From assembly GCF_003626595.1 (NCBI RefSeq), contig NZ_RBAK01000002.1, forward strand, positions 620,001 through 684,000: a stretch of DNA of 64,000 bases. The letters run 5' to 3'. How positions within the stretch are numbered: position 1 is the first letter of the stretch; every line of letters begins with the position of its first letter. This DNA comes from Micromonospora endolithica (GTDB lineage Bacteria; Actinomycetota; Actinomycetes; Mycobacteriales; Micromonosporaceae). This document shows positions 8,737 to 17,192 of the stretch, in pieces. A program made the position numbers and the translations under genes. Under the pieces are notes generated by a model that saw only the letters and a list, made by a program, of their open reading frames with translations, searched no databases and was not told where the DNA came from.

Positions 8737-9297
8737 ATGACCGAGCAGCAGCCGTACCGGGTGGTGGCCCGGCACCCCCGCTTCGAGCTGCGCCGGTACC
8801 CGGCGCACCTGGTGGCCGAGATGCGCGTGCGGGGAAGCTTCGACGCGGCGGCCGGCGAGGCGTTCCGGCCGCTGGCCGCCTACCTGAAGGGCGCCAACCG
8901 CTCGCGGCACGGCATCGCCATGACCGCGCCGGTGGTCCAGGAGGCCGCCCCGGAGACCATCGCGATGACCGCCCCGGTGGTGCAGGAGGAGGGGGACCGG
9001 CCGGATTCCTGGTTGGTGCGGTTCGTGATGCCGGCCGGCTTCACCGTGGACACCCTGCCCGAGCCGACCGATCCCCGGGTGCGCACCCGGGAGGTGCCGG
9101 ACCAGCTGGTCGCGGCGATGCGGTTCTCCGGCCGGGGCACGGCCGCCGCCTTCGACCGGCAGGCCACCGCGCTGGGTCGGGCGATCACCGGGGTCGGGCT
9201 GCGGCCGGCCGGGGCGATCCGGTACGCGCGTTTCGACCCGCCGTGGAAGCCGTGGTTCCTGCGCCGCAACGAGGTGCTGCTGCCGGTCGACGAATGA
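8737..9297 (+). CDS. SOUL-family heme-binding protein
   Basis: A 186-residue cytoplasmic protein of the SOUL/HBP family. Family features are FELRRYPAHLVAEM at the start, the repeated motif IAMTAPVVQE (twice, 6 residues apart), then SWLVRFVMPAGFTVDTLPEP and the C-terminal YARFDPPWKPWFLRRNEV. Members bind heme or related tetrapyrroles, or act as general ligand-binding barrels. The double IAMTAPV element is common in bacterial members. It has its own ribosome site and is 42 bp downstream of the YqeB gene. Confidence 0.88.
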   Translation: MTEQQPYRVVARHPRFELRRYPAHLVAEMRVRGSFDAAAGEAFRPLAAYLKGANRSRHGIAMTAPVVQEAAPETIAMTAPVVQEEGDRPDSWLVRFVMPAGFTVDTLPEPTDPRVRTREVPDQLVAAMRFSGRGTAAAFDRQATALGRAITGVGLRPAGAIRYARFDPPWKPWFLRRNEVLLPVDE

Positions 9298-9322
9298 GCG
9301 GCCGACGTCGATCGGGCACGGG

Positions 9323-10345
9323 TCAGGCGGATCGGGTGGCGGGCGGGACGTCCGGTCGGCCGGGACGGCCGGCCGCGGCCGGGCGGTGACCGAGAGCGGG
9401 TGGCCAGGCGAGCAGCAGTGCCGTGCCGAGCCCGGCGAGCAGTCCCGCGAGGGAGTAGAGCACGTCGTTGCCCGCCGCCTCGATCGCGGTGTTGCCGGCC
9501 AGCGCGGTGAACGGGGCCCCGACCCGCAGCTTGACCATCGCCAGGACCGCGAGGAACAGCATCGTGGGCGCGCCGACGACGGCACCGAGACCACCCAGCG
9601 CGTGCCAACGCCACTCCGGGCCGCCGCCCGGCCGGTCCCAGGCCACGAAGGTGATCCCGATCAGCAACGCCGCTCCGAGGAGTATCGCCAGCGGGATGCG
9701 CGCCCCGAGCGTCGGCACCCGGAGCAGCACGACCCCGACGGCGGTCAGGCCGGCCAGCGCGGCGACAGACCCACGACGGCCGGAACCGGACGCCGGCGCG
9801 GCCGCCAGCGCGCAGCCGGCGGCGAGCGCCACCAGCAGCAGGGCCGTGCTCACCGTCGCCCAGGTCAGTTCGGGCTCCCGGCCGGTCGGTGACTCGATCA
9901 CGGCGGCCACCAGCGCCGACACCGCAGCGACGCAGGCCGCGGAGACGAGAACCCGGCGGTCCGCGACCGGCGGGTGCCGGCGTACGCCGGGAAGTGCGGC
10001 CGTGGCGACGGCCGCGCAGCCGGCGGCGGCCAGCAGGACGGTCGGACCGGCCCCACTGAGGTCGAGGCGGTCGACGGCGACGTCGGCGGCCACCCACAGG
10101 CCGCCGAGCACGACGGCGGGGATCGTCTGACGCCGGTCGCCCCGGCCGGCCAGGACCAGACCGAGCACGACGGCCACGATCGCGCTGAAGCGCAGGTCGC
10201 GCGCCCAGTAGGTGCCCTCGACCGGCAGCGCCTCGGGCCACGGCCCGATCGGCTCGGTCAGGGGTTGCAGGATGGTCACGCCCAGCGCCCACAGCACCGC
10301 CGCGAGGGCGGCGAGCGACAGGCCGGCGATGCGGGTGACGCGCAT
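9323..10345 (-). CDS. Hypothetical polytopic membrane protein
   Basis: A 340-residue protein that is almost entirely hydrophobic, with about nine predicted helices separated by short Arg-rich loops. The first loop has TEPIGPWPEALPVEGTYWARD. I do not recognise a family. It lies 61 bp downstream of the serine hydrolase gene on the same strand, so the ArsR regulator, hydrolase and this protein may form one unit. The Pro/Arg-rich C-terminus is cytoplasmic if the positive-inside rule holds. Confidence 0.75.
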   Translation of the reverse strand: MRVTRIAGLSLAALAAVLWALGVTILQPLTEPIGPWPEALPVEGTYWARDLRFSAIVAVVLGLVLAGRGDRRQTIPAVVLGGLWVAADVAVDRLDLSGAGPTVLLAAAGCAAVATAALPGVRRHPPVADRRVLVSAACVAAVSALVAAVIESPTGREPELTWATVSTALLLVALAAGCALAAAPASGSGRRGSVAALAGLTAVGVVLLRVPTLGARIPLAILLGAALLIGITFVAWDRPGGGPEWRWHALGGLGAVVGAPTMLFLAVLAMVKLRVGAPFTALAGNTAIEAAGNDVLYSLAGLLAGLGTALLLAWPPALGHRPAAAGRPGRPDVPPATRSA

Positions 10346-10406
10346 CCACCGACCGTAGCCGTCGTCGCACCGTCCCGCCGCCCCCGCCGGGCCGACCGCC
10401 GCCGGC

Positions 10407-11873
10407 TCAGACCACGACGAAGCCGAACAGCGCCACGGCCGCCGCCGTGGACAGGCCGACCGAGGTCGCGCGCCGCCAGAGCGCCGCCCCGTGGACCAGC
10501 GGCACCTCCCGCCAGCGGTACGCGGCCAGCGCCAACCCCGCCGCCGAGACCCCGACGCCGGGCGGCCAGAGCAGGGCCGGCACCACCGACCAGTCGCCGA
10601 GCCGGTGGCCGAGACCGACGTACACCACCGCCCAGACGCTCCCGGCGACCAGGCTCAGCCGGTCCGGGCTCCTGGGGGCAGCGAACAGCAGGGACAGACC
10701 GCCGATGAAGGTGAGCAGGAGCGCGAGGCCGGCGCCGGCCCAGGCGGGCAGGGCGCCGCCGCCCTCCCGGTCGGCCTCGTCGCCGCCGACACCGAGCAGT
10801 CGCAGGCCGATCGGCTCCACGCCCCGCTCGGTGTTGCCCAGCACGACCACACCCCGGCCGGTGGCCCTCTCGAAGCCCACGTACGACCGGAACCCGCCGG
10901 TCGCGCCGTTGTGCCAGACCACCTCCCGGTCGCCGTAGCGGGCGGTGAACCAGCCGTACCCGACGCGGCTGCGCTCGTCCTCGGTGAACCGGGGGGTGGC
11001 CGCGTCGGCACCCGGGGCCGTCCCGGTGAGCATCGCGCCGACCAGCCGGGACAGATCCTCGGCGTTCGACCAGATGCCGACGCCCGCCGGGGCGTAGCCG
11101 GAGCCGACCCACGGCTCCGGCGAACGCCCGGCCGCCGTGGCGCCCGTCGCGGCGCCGTCCGGCAGCGCCCCGGACCCGGTGACCACCGTCGTGCCGGTCA
11201 TCCCCAGCGGTCGCAGGACCTCCCGCTCCAGCAGGTCCGGGTACGGGGTGCCGGCCCGACCGGCCAGCGCCTGGCCGAGCAGGGCCATGCCGAAGTTCGA
11301 GTAGCCCACCTCACCCCGGTCGTCGCCCGGCTCCTTGTCGGAGGCGGCGGCCACCACGCGGCCGGCGTCCCAGCCGGCGTACGCGTTGCCGGCGGTCAGG
11401 TTCGTCCAGAGCACGCGTCCGAACCCGAGCACGCCGTCGACGGCGATCCGGGGCAGGCCGGAACGGTGGCTGGCCAGCTCGGCGAGGGTGACGTCCCGGG
11501 CCGGGCCGGTGACCTCCGGCCGGACGGCGCCGAGGGTGTCCTCCGGGCGTACGGCGGCGGCCTGGTCGGCCAGGAGCATCCCGGTCAGCACCTTCCCCAC
11601 CGAGCCGATCTCGAACGGGGTGGCCGCCTCCACCGGCCCGCCGCCGGGCCCACGGTCGCCGAGGCCGGCCGTGCGGACCTGCCCGTCCTCGATCAACGCG
11701 ACGGCGAGCCCCCGGTAGCCCTCCCGGTCCCGGACGGCGTCCCGGGCGGCGGCGGCCAGGGCGGCGTCACCGGTGCTCCCGTCGCCCAGCCGGGGCGGGC
11801 GGGGCAGGGCGGCGAGCCCGGCGAGCGTGGCCAGCAGCCCGACGATCGCCACGATCACGACCGGCTTGCGCAT
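10407..11873 (-). CDS. Membrane-anchored beta-lactamase-related serine hydrolase
   Basis: A 488-residue class C beta-lactamase/penicillin-binding-protein-like hydrolase. An N-terminal signal anchor (3-23) places the catalytic domain outside. The catalytic motifs are SVGK (Ser91, Lys94), YSN (from Tyr191) and HNG in VVWHNGATGGF. The last 130 residues have about four hydrophobic helices, so the enzyme is tethered at both ends. Such proteins are D-aminopeptidases, esterases or peptidoglycan-modifying enzymes; the substrate is unknown. The ATG at 11873 is chosen because it follows a strong GGAGGA site and begins a signal peptide; the frame remains open upstream through the regulator gene only by chance. 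Confidence 0.9.
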   Translation of the reverse strand: MRKPVVIVAIVGLLATLAGLAALPRPPRLGDGSTGDAALAAAARDAVRDREGYRGLAVALIEDGQVRTAGLGDRGPGGGPVEAATPFEIGSVGKVLTGMLLADQAAAVRPEDTLGAVRPEVTGPARDVTLAELASHRSGLPRIAVDGVLGFGRVLWTNLTAGNAYAGWDAGRVVAAASDKEPGDDRGEVGYSNFGMALLGQALAGRAGTPYPDLLEREVLRPLGMTGTTVVTGSGALPDGAATGATAAGRSPEPWVGSGYAPAGVGIWSNAEDLSRLVGAMLTGTAPGADAATPRFTEDERSRVGYGWFTARYGDREVVWHNGATGGFRSYVGFERATGRGVVVLGNTERGVEPIGLRLLGVGGDEADREGGGALPAWAGAGLALLLTFIGGLSLLFAAPRSPDRLSLVAGSVWAVVYVGLGHRLGDWSVVPALLWPPGVGVSAAGLALAAYRWREVPLVHGAALWRRATSVGLSTAAAVALFGFVVV

Positions 11874-11938
11874 GGTGTCTCCTCCGTCAGGGGTGGTCGT
11901 CCGGGTGGGACGATCCGGACGGGCGGTCAGGGGTGGGG

Positions 11939-12442
11939 TCAGCGGCGGGCGGCGGCGAGGATCACCAGCAGTGGCACGACCCGCTCCCCGGGCACCGTCC
12001 ACCGGCCGCGCCCGGCGCTGCGCAGCCACCCGGCAGCCGCGAGCTGGCGCAGGTGGTGGTGCAGCTGACCGGTGGTGCCCAGGCCCTCGATGGCGGCCAG
12101 CTCGGCGGTGCCGTGCCGGCCGCCGAGGACCTCGCGCAGCAGCCGCAGCCGCACCGGGTGGGCCAGGGCGCTCAACGTGCCGGCCAGGGCCGTCCAGTCG
12201 TCGCCGAGCACCTCGTCGATGGTGTGCCCGTACTGCCAGTCGAGGCGCTGGTCGGCGATCTGGACCGTGCCGGTGTAGAGCAACGCGCCGGTGCTCACGT
12301 CGGGAAGTCGCTCCTTCAGCCCTTGGAGCGCCCAGTAGACGTCGGCATCCGGGGCGGCGACCGACCCGACCGCCGTCTCCCGCCCGGTCAGGGCCGCCAC
12401 CTGGGCCTCCAGCGCGCTGAGCCGCTCCTCCACACTCGCCAC
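11939..12442 (-). CDS. ArsR-type winged-helix transcriptional regulator
   Basis: A 167-residue regulator. An N-terminal coiled segment (VEERLSALEAQVAAL) and a central region with DVYWALQGLKERL precede the winged helix: LAGTLSALAHPVRLRLLREVL, then TAELAAIEGLGTTGQLHHHLRQLAAAGWL. Residue order matches DUF2087/ArsR-like regulators. The GTG at 12442 is preferred over a possible start at 12499 because a promoter-like sequence with an inverted repeat lies between them, giving a leaderless message. It is 65 bp upstream of the serine hydrolase gene and probably controls it. Confidence 0.85.
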   Translation of the reverse strand: MASVEERLSALEAQVAALTGRETAVGSVAAPDADVYWALQGLKERLPDVSTGALLYTGTVQIADQRLDWQYGHTIDEVLGDDWTALAGTLSALAHPVRLRLLREVLGGRHGTAELAAIEGLGTTGQLHHHLRQLAAAGWLRSAGRGRWTVPGERVVPLLVILAAARR

Positions 12443-12448
12443 GTGCCC

Positions 12449-12477
12449 AAAGTACGAAAATACGTACCAACGAGCAA
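12449..12477 (-). promoter_or_regulatory. Candidate leaderless promoter with internal operator (ArsR gene)
   Basis: On the minus strand TTGCTC and TACTTT are separated by 17 nt, and the GTG start follows 6 nt after the -10-like element, where transcription would begin. Between the two boxes is the inverted repeat GTACG-6-CGTAC (read GTACGTATTTTCGTAC). Bound regulator would occlude the promoter, consistent with autoregulation. Confidence 0.5.
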
Positions 12478-12646
12478 ACGTACGGGGCTGACCCGGCACG
12501 ATCGGGCGCCCGAGGCGTATCGGGGATCACCCGCCCGGGCGGTGAGCGGAACCGCCGGGAGGGTAGGCATTCCGGGAGGAAAGGCGACCGGTGCGGGGGA
12601 ACGTTTCCGCGCCGGACGCCGCCGAGGACGACGGTGAGGAGCCGCA

Positions 12647-13498
12647 GTGGCGAACACGATTCCCGACATCACCCTGAACGACGGCAACACCATTCCCCAG
12701 CTCGGTTTCGGGGTGTTCCAGATCGAGCCGAAGGACACCGTGCGGGCGGTCCGCACCGCGCTGGACCTCGGCTACCGGCACATCGACACCGCGCAGATGT
12801 ACGGCAACGAGGCCGAGGTCGGCCAGGCGGTGCGCGAATCCGGGCTGGACCGCGACGCGGTCTTCGTCACCAGCAAGCTGAACAACGGCTTCCACCGGCC
12901 GGACGACGCCCGCAAGGCGTTCGAGTCGACGCTGTCGGCGTTGAAGATGGACCAGATCGACCTCTTCCTGATCCACTGGCCGCTGCCGACCCTCTACGAC
13001 GGCGACTTCGCCTCGACGTGGCGGGTGCTGGAGGAGTTCCAGCGCGACGGCCGGGCCCGCTCCATCGGCGTGTCCAACTTCCAGGTGGCCCACCTGGAGC
13101 GGCTGGCCGCCGAGACCGGGACGGTGCCGGCGGTGAACCAGATCGAGGTGCACCCGTACTTCGGCAACGAGGAGGTCCGGGCGTACGGCAGGGCCAACGG
13201 CATCCCCACCGAGGCGTGGTCGCCGATCGCGCAGGGCAAGGTGCTCGACGACCCGACGCTGGTGGACATCGCCGAGCAGGCCGGCCGTACGGTGGCCCAG
13301 GTGGTGCTGCGCTGGCACGTGCAGCGCGGCGACATCGTCTTCCCGAAGTCGACCACGCCGGAGCGGATCGAGGAGAACCTGCGCATCTTCGACTTCGAGC
13401 TGGACGACACGGCGATGGAGCGGATCACCGGGCTGGACAAGGGCGAGGCCGGCCGGCAGGGCCCGAACCCGGACACCTTCGACTACGTACCGAGCTGA
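12647..13498 (+). CDS. Aldo/keto reductase (AKR5-like, 2,5-diketo-D-gluconate reductase type)
   Basis: A 283-residue NADPH-dependent oxidoreductase of the TIM-barrel AKR superfamily. The catalytic tetrad can be read as Asp in YRHIDTAQMYGNE, Tyr in the same segment, Lys in FVTSKLNN and His in LFLIHWPLP. The cofactor site has FPKSTTPERIEENL. The closest family is AKR5, which includes 2,5-diketo-gluconate reductases. The GTG start has GAGGAG upstream. A strong hairpin follows the gene. Confidence 0.93.
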   Translation: MANTIPDITLNDGNTIPQLGFGVFQIEPKDTVRAVRTALDLGYRHIDTAQMYGNEAEVGQAVRESGLDRDAVFVTSKLNNGFHRPDDARKAFESTLSALKMDQIDLFLIHWPLPTLYDGDFASTWRVLEEFQRDGRARSIGVSNFQVAHLERLAAETGTVPAVNQIEVHPYFGNEEVRAYGRANGIPTEAWSPIAQGKVLDDPTLVDIAEQAGRTVAQVVLRWHVQRGDIVFPKSTTPERIEENLRIFDFELDDTAMERITGLDKGEAGRQGPNPDTFDYVPS

Positions 13499-13511
13499 CC
13501 CGCCCCGCACC

Positions 13512-13540
13512 GCCCCCGGGCCGCCCGCCGGCCCGGGGGC
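13512..13540 (+). terminator. Strong hairpin between the two aldo/keto reductase genes
   Basis: A perfect 11-bp stem, gcccccgggcc paired with ggcccgggggc (13512-13522 with 13530-13540), around a 7-nt loop, 13 nt after the stop codon. It should separate the first reductase from the second. Confidence 0.7.
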
Positions 13541-13550
13541 GGTGGCGTGC

Positions 13551-13581
13551 TTGACCTCGAGTGCACTCCAGCAACCAGAGT
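13551..13581 (+). promoter_or_regulatory. MerR-type promoter/operator
   Basis: A near-consensus -35 (TTGACC, 13551-13556) is followed by a 19-bp spacer, the abnormal length used by MerR-family activators, and a -10-like CAGAGT. The perfect palindrome GAGTGCACTC (13559-13568) is in the spacer, where MerR dimers bind. No MerR gene is adjacent, so the regulator is elsewhere. Confidence 0.6.
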
Positions 13582-13607
13582 GCGGGGACGCACGAGAGGA
13601 GTTCACC

Positions 13608-14594
13608 ATGCGGTACCGCACCATCGGCACCGACCCGGCGACCCGTCGCCAGGTCAGCGTGCTCAGCCTCGGCGCGATGCTCTTCGGCAGCGTCACCGAC
13701 GAGGCGACCTCCTACGCGATCCTGGACCGCTACGTCGAGGCCGGCGGCACGTTCGTCGACACGTCGGACAACTACGCGTTCTGGGTCGACGGCGGTCAGG
13801 GCGGCCAGAGCGAGGAACTGCTGGGTCGGTGGCGGCGCAGCCGGGGCGTCGGCGACGAGATCGTGGTCGCCACCAAGCTGGGCGCCCGGCCGCTCGCCCC
13901 CGGTACCAGCTTCACCGACAACGCCGAAGGGCTGTCGGCGAAGGTGATCCGGGAGTCGGCCGAGCGCAGTCGCGAACGGCTGGGCATGCAACGGCTGGAC
14001 CTGTTGTACGCGCACGTCGAGGACCGGACGGTCCCGCTGGAGGAGACCGTCGGCGCGTTCGCCGAGCTGGTCACCGAGGGCACGGTGGGCCTGCTCGGGG
14101 CGAGCAACTTCCGGGCCTGGCGGCTGGAACGCTCCCGCGCGCTGGCCACGGCGGCCGGCCTGCCCGGCTACGAGGTGCTCCAGTACCACCACAGCTATCT
14201 GCACCGGCGCGTCGACCTGCCGAGCGAGCTGGACCCGGACGGTGACCCCGGCTCGGTGGGCCCCGACCTGCTCAGCTATCTGCGGGTCGAGCCGGACCTG
14301 GCGCTGGTGGCGTACTCGCCGCTGGTCAAGGGCTCGTACACCCGGCCGGACAAGCCGTTCGGCCCGGCGTACGACCTGCCCAGCGCGCCGGGCCGGCTGG
14401 CCGCGCTGCGGGAGGTCGCGGCGGAGACCGGCGCGACGGTCAACCAGGTGGTGCTGGCCTGGCTGATCGGCGGCCGGCCGGCGGCGATCCCGCTGGTCGG
14501 CGCGTCCTCGGTGGCGCAGTTGGAGGAGAGCCTGGCGGCGGTGGACCTGGAGCTGACACCGGAGCAGCGCACCCGTCTCGACGCCGCCCGCTGA
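13608..14594 (+). CDS. Aldo/keto reductase (AKR, Tas/YajO-like)
   Basis: A 328-residue oxidoreductase of a different AKR branch from its neighbour. Active-site residues are Asp and Tyr in FVDTSDNYAFW, Lys in VVATKLGARP and His in LDLLYAHVED. Cofactor-binding residues are in PLVGASSVAQLEESL. The ATG at 13608 follows GAGAGGAG. It probably reduces an aldehyde or sugar derivative and, from its MerR-type promoter, may be induced by an electrophile or redox signal. Confidence 0.93.
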   Translation: MRYRTIGTDPATRRQVSVLSLGAMLFGSVTDEATSYAILDRYVEAGGTFVDTSDNYAFWVDGGQGGQSEELLGRWRRSRGVGDEIVVATKLGARPLAPGTSFTDNAEGLSAKVIRESAERSRERLGMQRLDLLYAHVEDRTVPLEETVGAFAELVTEGTVGLLGASNFRAWRLERSRALATAAGLPGYEVLQYHHSYLHRRVDLPSELDPDGDPGSVGPDLLSYLRVEPDLALVAYSPLVKGSYTRPDKPFGPAYDLPSAPGRLAALREVAAETGATVNQVVLAWLIGGRPAAIPLVGASSVAQLEESLAAVDLELTPEQRTRLDAAR

Positions 14595-14601
14595 CCACCG
14601 G

Positions 14602-15112
14602 TCAGTCGTTCCCGGTCAGGTCGAGGCGCCAGTCGTTGGCGCGCATGAGCTGCCCGGGCGGGTATTCGAAGTCGGTCGGGCCGAGCAGCGTGAAGCCGAC
14701 CCGTCGGCAGACCGCGTTGGAGGCCGGGTTGTCCACCGACGGGTAGGCGTGGGCGAAGCGGTGCGTCCGTCGGGCGCGAGCCTCGGCCGCCGCCGCGAGC
14801 ACCGCGGCGGTGGCCAGGCCCCTGCCCTGGTACGCGGGCAGCACTGCCCACCCCATCTCCCACACCTGTGCACCACGCCACCGGCGTTCCCAGTGGCCGA
14901 CGCTGCCCACCCGCGTCCCGTCCGGCAGGACGATCACGTACATCCATCCGGTCGGGGCCGGTGTCGACGAGCCGCGCGTAACGGTCGTTGCGGGCGACGA
15001 CCCGCTCGTCGGTCTCCGGCCCACCGGTGTGCCGGCGCACCTGCGGCGCGTTGAGCTGACGGAGCAGGTCGAGGTCGTCCACACTCCAGGTCACCAGTCG
15101 CACCGCGGTCAT
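14602..15112 (-). pseudogene. GNAT acetyltransferase with a frameshift
   Basis: Two frames together encode one GNAT protein. The N-terminal part from an ATG at 15112 (MTAVRLVTWSVDDLDLLRQL ... ARLVDTG) is in one frame; the acetyl-CoA-binding part (WMYVIVLPDGTRVGSVGHW, then WAVLPAYQGRGLATAAVLAA and NPASNAVCRRVGF) is in the next. The shift falls near 14945-14960, and one extra base there, or two missing, explains it. The C-terminal frame alone has a nonsense-like Ser/Thr/Arg-rich start. Either the gene is inactive or the sequence has an error at this GC-rich point. Confidence 0.8.
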
Positions 15113-15275
15113 CCCGTCGTTCCGTTCCGGTCGGTCGCGCCGATTCAAGCAGTGACCGCCGACATACGGGTCGGTCCGCCAGATTCGATCTGGCGGGCCG
15201 TCTCGCGCCGAAGGGGTGCGGAACGCCGCGCGAGTGCCGTGCGGCGTCGACCCATCCCGGAACAAGGTGGAGATC

Positions 15276-16292
15276 ATGAGCAGACGCACCACCGGCCTCG
15301 CCGTCGAGGCCGAGGGCCTGAAACGGTCGTTCGGCGAGACCCGGGCACTCGACGGGCTCGACCTGCGGGTGCCCGCGGGCACCGTCTACGGGGTGCTCGG
15401 CCCGAACGGGGCCGGCAAGACCACGGCGGTACGGGTCCTGGCGACCCTGCTGCGCCCGGACGGCGGCCGGGCCCGGGTCTTCGGCCACGACGTGGTCACC
15501 GACGCCGACGCGGTACGCGCCCGGGTCAGCCTCACCGGCCAGTACGCCTCCGTGGACGAGGACCTGACCGGCACCGAGAATCTGGTGCTGCTCGGCCGGC
15601 TGCTGGGGCTGGACAAGGTCGCCGCGCGGCGGCGGGCGGAGGCGCTGCTGACCGCGTTCGGCCTGACCGAGGCCGCCGGCCGGCAGGTGAAGAAGTACTC
15701 CGGCGGGATGCGCCGGCGGGTGGACATCGCCGCGAGCATCCTGAGCACCCCCGACCTGCTGTTCCTGGACGAGCCGACCACCGGCCTGGACCCGCGCAGC
15801 CGCAACCAGGTGTGGGAGATCGTCCGGGCGGTGGTGGCGCACGGCACGACGGTGCTGCTGACCACGCAGTACCTGGACGAGGCCGACCAGCTCGCGGGTC
15901 GGATCGCCGTCGTGGACCACGGCCGGGTGATCGCGGAGGGCACCCCGGGCGAGCTGAAGTCGTCGGTGGGCTCGGGCACCGTGCACCTGCGGTTGCGCGA
16001 CCCCGGCCGGCGGCCCGAGGCGGAACGGCTGCTGCACGCCACGCTCGGCGTTCCGGTGCAGCTCGAGCCGGACCCGGTGGTGCTGACCGCCCGGGTCGGG
16101 GGTGACGGCACCGACCTGGAGGCCAGCGAGCAGGCGGCGCGGGCGCTCGGCGAGTTGTCCCGCGCCGGCATCGTGGTCGACGACTTCTCCCTCGGCCAGC
16201 CGAGCCTGGACGAGGTGTTCCTGGCCCTGACCGACCACCCCGCCGAGACCGACGGCACCGAGCGGGACGCGCATCTGGAGGCAGCCCGATGA
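15276..16292 (+). CDS. DrrA-type antibiotic ABC exporter ATP-binding protein
   Basis: A 338-residue ATPase of the daunorubicin-resistance DrrA family. Walker A is GPNGAGKTT, the signature is [13 protein letters not shown], Walker B is [15 protein letters not shown], and the C-terminal regulatory domain ends [15 protein letters not shown], the CREEM-like region of DrrA. It overlaps the permease gene by 4 nt. DrrAB pairs export anthracyclines and other lipophilic drugs; no biosynthetic cluster is near, so this is probably a general exporter. The ATG at 15276 follows AAGGTGGAG. Confidence 0.93.
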   Translation: MSRRTTGLAVEAEGLKRSFGETRALDGLDLRVPAGTVYGVLGPNGAGKTTAVRVLATLLRPDGGRARVFGHDVVTDADAVRARVSLTGQYASVDEDLTGTENLVLLGRLLGLDKVAARRRAEALLTAFGLTEAAGRQVKKYSGGMRRRVDIAASILSTPDLLFLDEPTTGLDPRSRNQVWEIVRAVVAHGTTVLLTTQYLDEADQLAGRIAVVDHGRVIAEGTPGELKSSVGSGTVHLRLRDPGRRPEAERLLHATLGVPVQLEPDPVVLTARVGGDGTDLEASEQAARALGELSRAGIVVDDFSLGQPSLDEVFLALTDHPAETDGTERDAHLEAAR

Positions 16293-17143
16293 CCGACACG
16301 ACCACCACGACCGGGCGGGCACCCGCGGTCTACGTGCCGTCGGCGGAGGCGTTGGCGACCGTCCTCGCCCCCGGTGCCCGGCCGCCCCGGCCGAGCCCGC
16401 TGTCCGCGTCGTTGACCTTCGGCTGGCGGGCCCTGCTGAAGATCAAGCACGTGCCGGAGCAGCTGTTCGACGTCACCGCGTTCCCGATCATCATGGTGCT
16501 GATGTTCACGTACCTGTTCGGTGGCGCGCTGGCCGACAGCCCGCGTGACTATCTCCAGTTCTTCCTGCCCGGCATCATGGTCAGCAGCGTTGTCATGATC
16601 ACGATGTACACCGGGGTCGGGCTGAACGCCGACATCGAGAAGGGTGTCTTCGACCGGATCCGTACGCTGCCGGTCTGGCGGCCGGCCGCCCTGGTCGGCA
16701 TGATCTTCGGCGACCTGCTGCGCTACGTCCTCGCCGCGACGGTGATGCTGGCCGTGGGACTGGTGCTGGGCTTCCGGCCGGACGGCGGGCCGCTCGGCGT
16801 GCTGGCGGGGATCGGCCTGCTGGTGGTCTTCTCGTTCGCGTTCTCCTGGGTGTGGACGTTCTTCGGGCTGGTCCTGCGCAGCGAGAAGTCGGTGATGGGC
16901 GTCAGCATGATGGTGCTGTTCCCGCTCACCTTCCTCAGCAACGTCTTCGTGGACCCGGCCACCATGCCGGGTTGGCTCCAGGCGTTCGTCAAGGCCAACC
17001 CGGTCACCCACCTGGTGTCGGCGGTCCGCGCCGCGATGGCCGGCACCACGGACATGTCCGCGATCAGCTGGATGCTGGTGTGGAGCGCGGTGTTCGTCGG
17101 TGTCTTCGGCACCCTGACGATGTACCGCTACAACCGCCGCTGA
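16289..17143 (+). CDS. DrrB-type ABC-2 transporter permease
   Basis: A 284-residue permease with six helices and the ABC-2 motif region after the fifth helix ([26 protein letters not shown]). The N-terminal cytoplasmic segment ends with [21 protein letters not shown], the amphipathic coupling region. It is translationally coupled to the DrrA-type ATPase and forms the membrane channel of the exporter. Confidence 0.93.
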   Translation: MTDTTTTTGRAPAVYVPSAEALATVLAPGARPPRPSPLSASLTFGWRALLKIKHVPEQLFDVTAFPIIMVLMFTYLFGGALADSPRDYLQFFLPGIMVSSVVMITMYTGVGLNADIEKGVFDRIRTLPVWRPAALVGMIFGDLLRYVLAATVMLAVGLVLGFRPDGGPLGVLAGIGLLVVFSFAFSWVWTFFGLVLRSEKSVMGVSMMVLFPLTFLSNVFVDPATMPGWLQAFVKANPVTHLVSAVRAAMAGTTDMSAISWMLVWSAVFVGVFGTLTMYRYNRR

Positions 17144-17149
17144 CCGGCT

Positions 17150-17181
17150 CCCGGGCGCCGTCGACATCGGCGGCGCCCGGG
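17150..17181. terminator. Bidirectional hairpin between convergent genes
   Basis: A perfect 11-bp stem (cccgggcgccg at 17150-17160 with 17171-17181) around a 10-nt loop lies between the permease stop and the stop of the large ATPase on the other strand. Confidence 0.6.
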
Positions 17182-17192
17182 GCGCGGCGGGG

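Noticed and set aside
15276..17143. An antibiotic biosynthetic gene cluster suggested by DrrAB and an ABM monooxygenase
   Set aside because: The genes are 25 kb apart and no polyketide, peptide or terpene synthase lies in the window.
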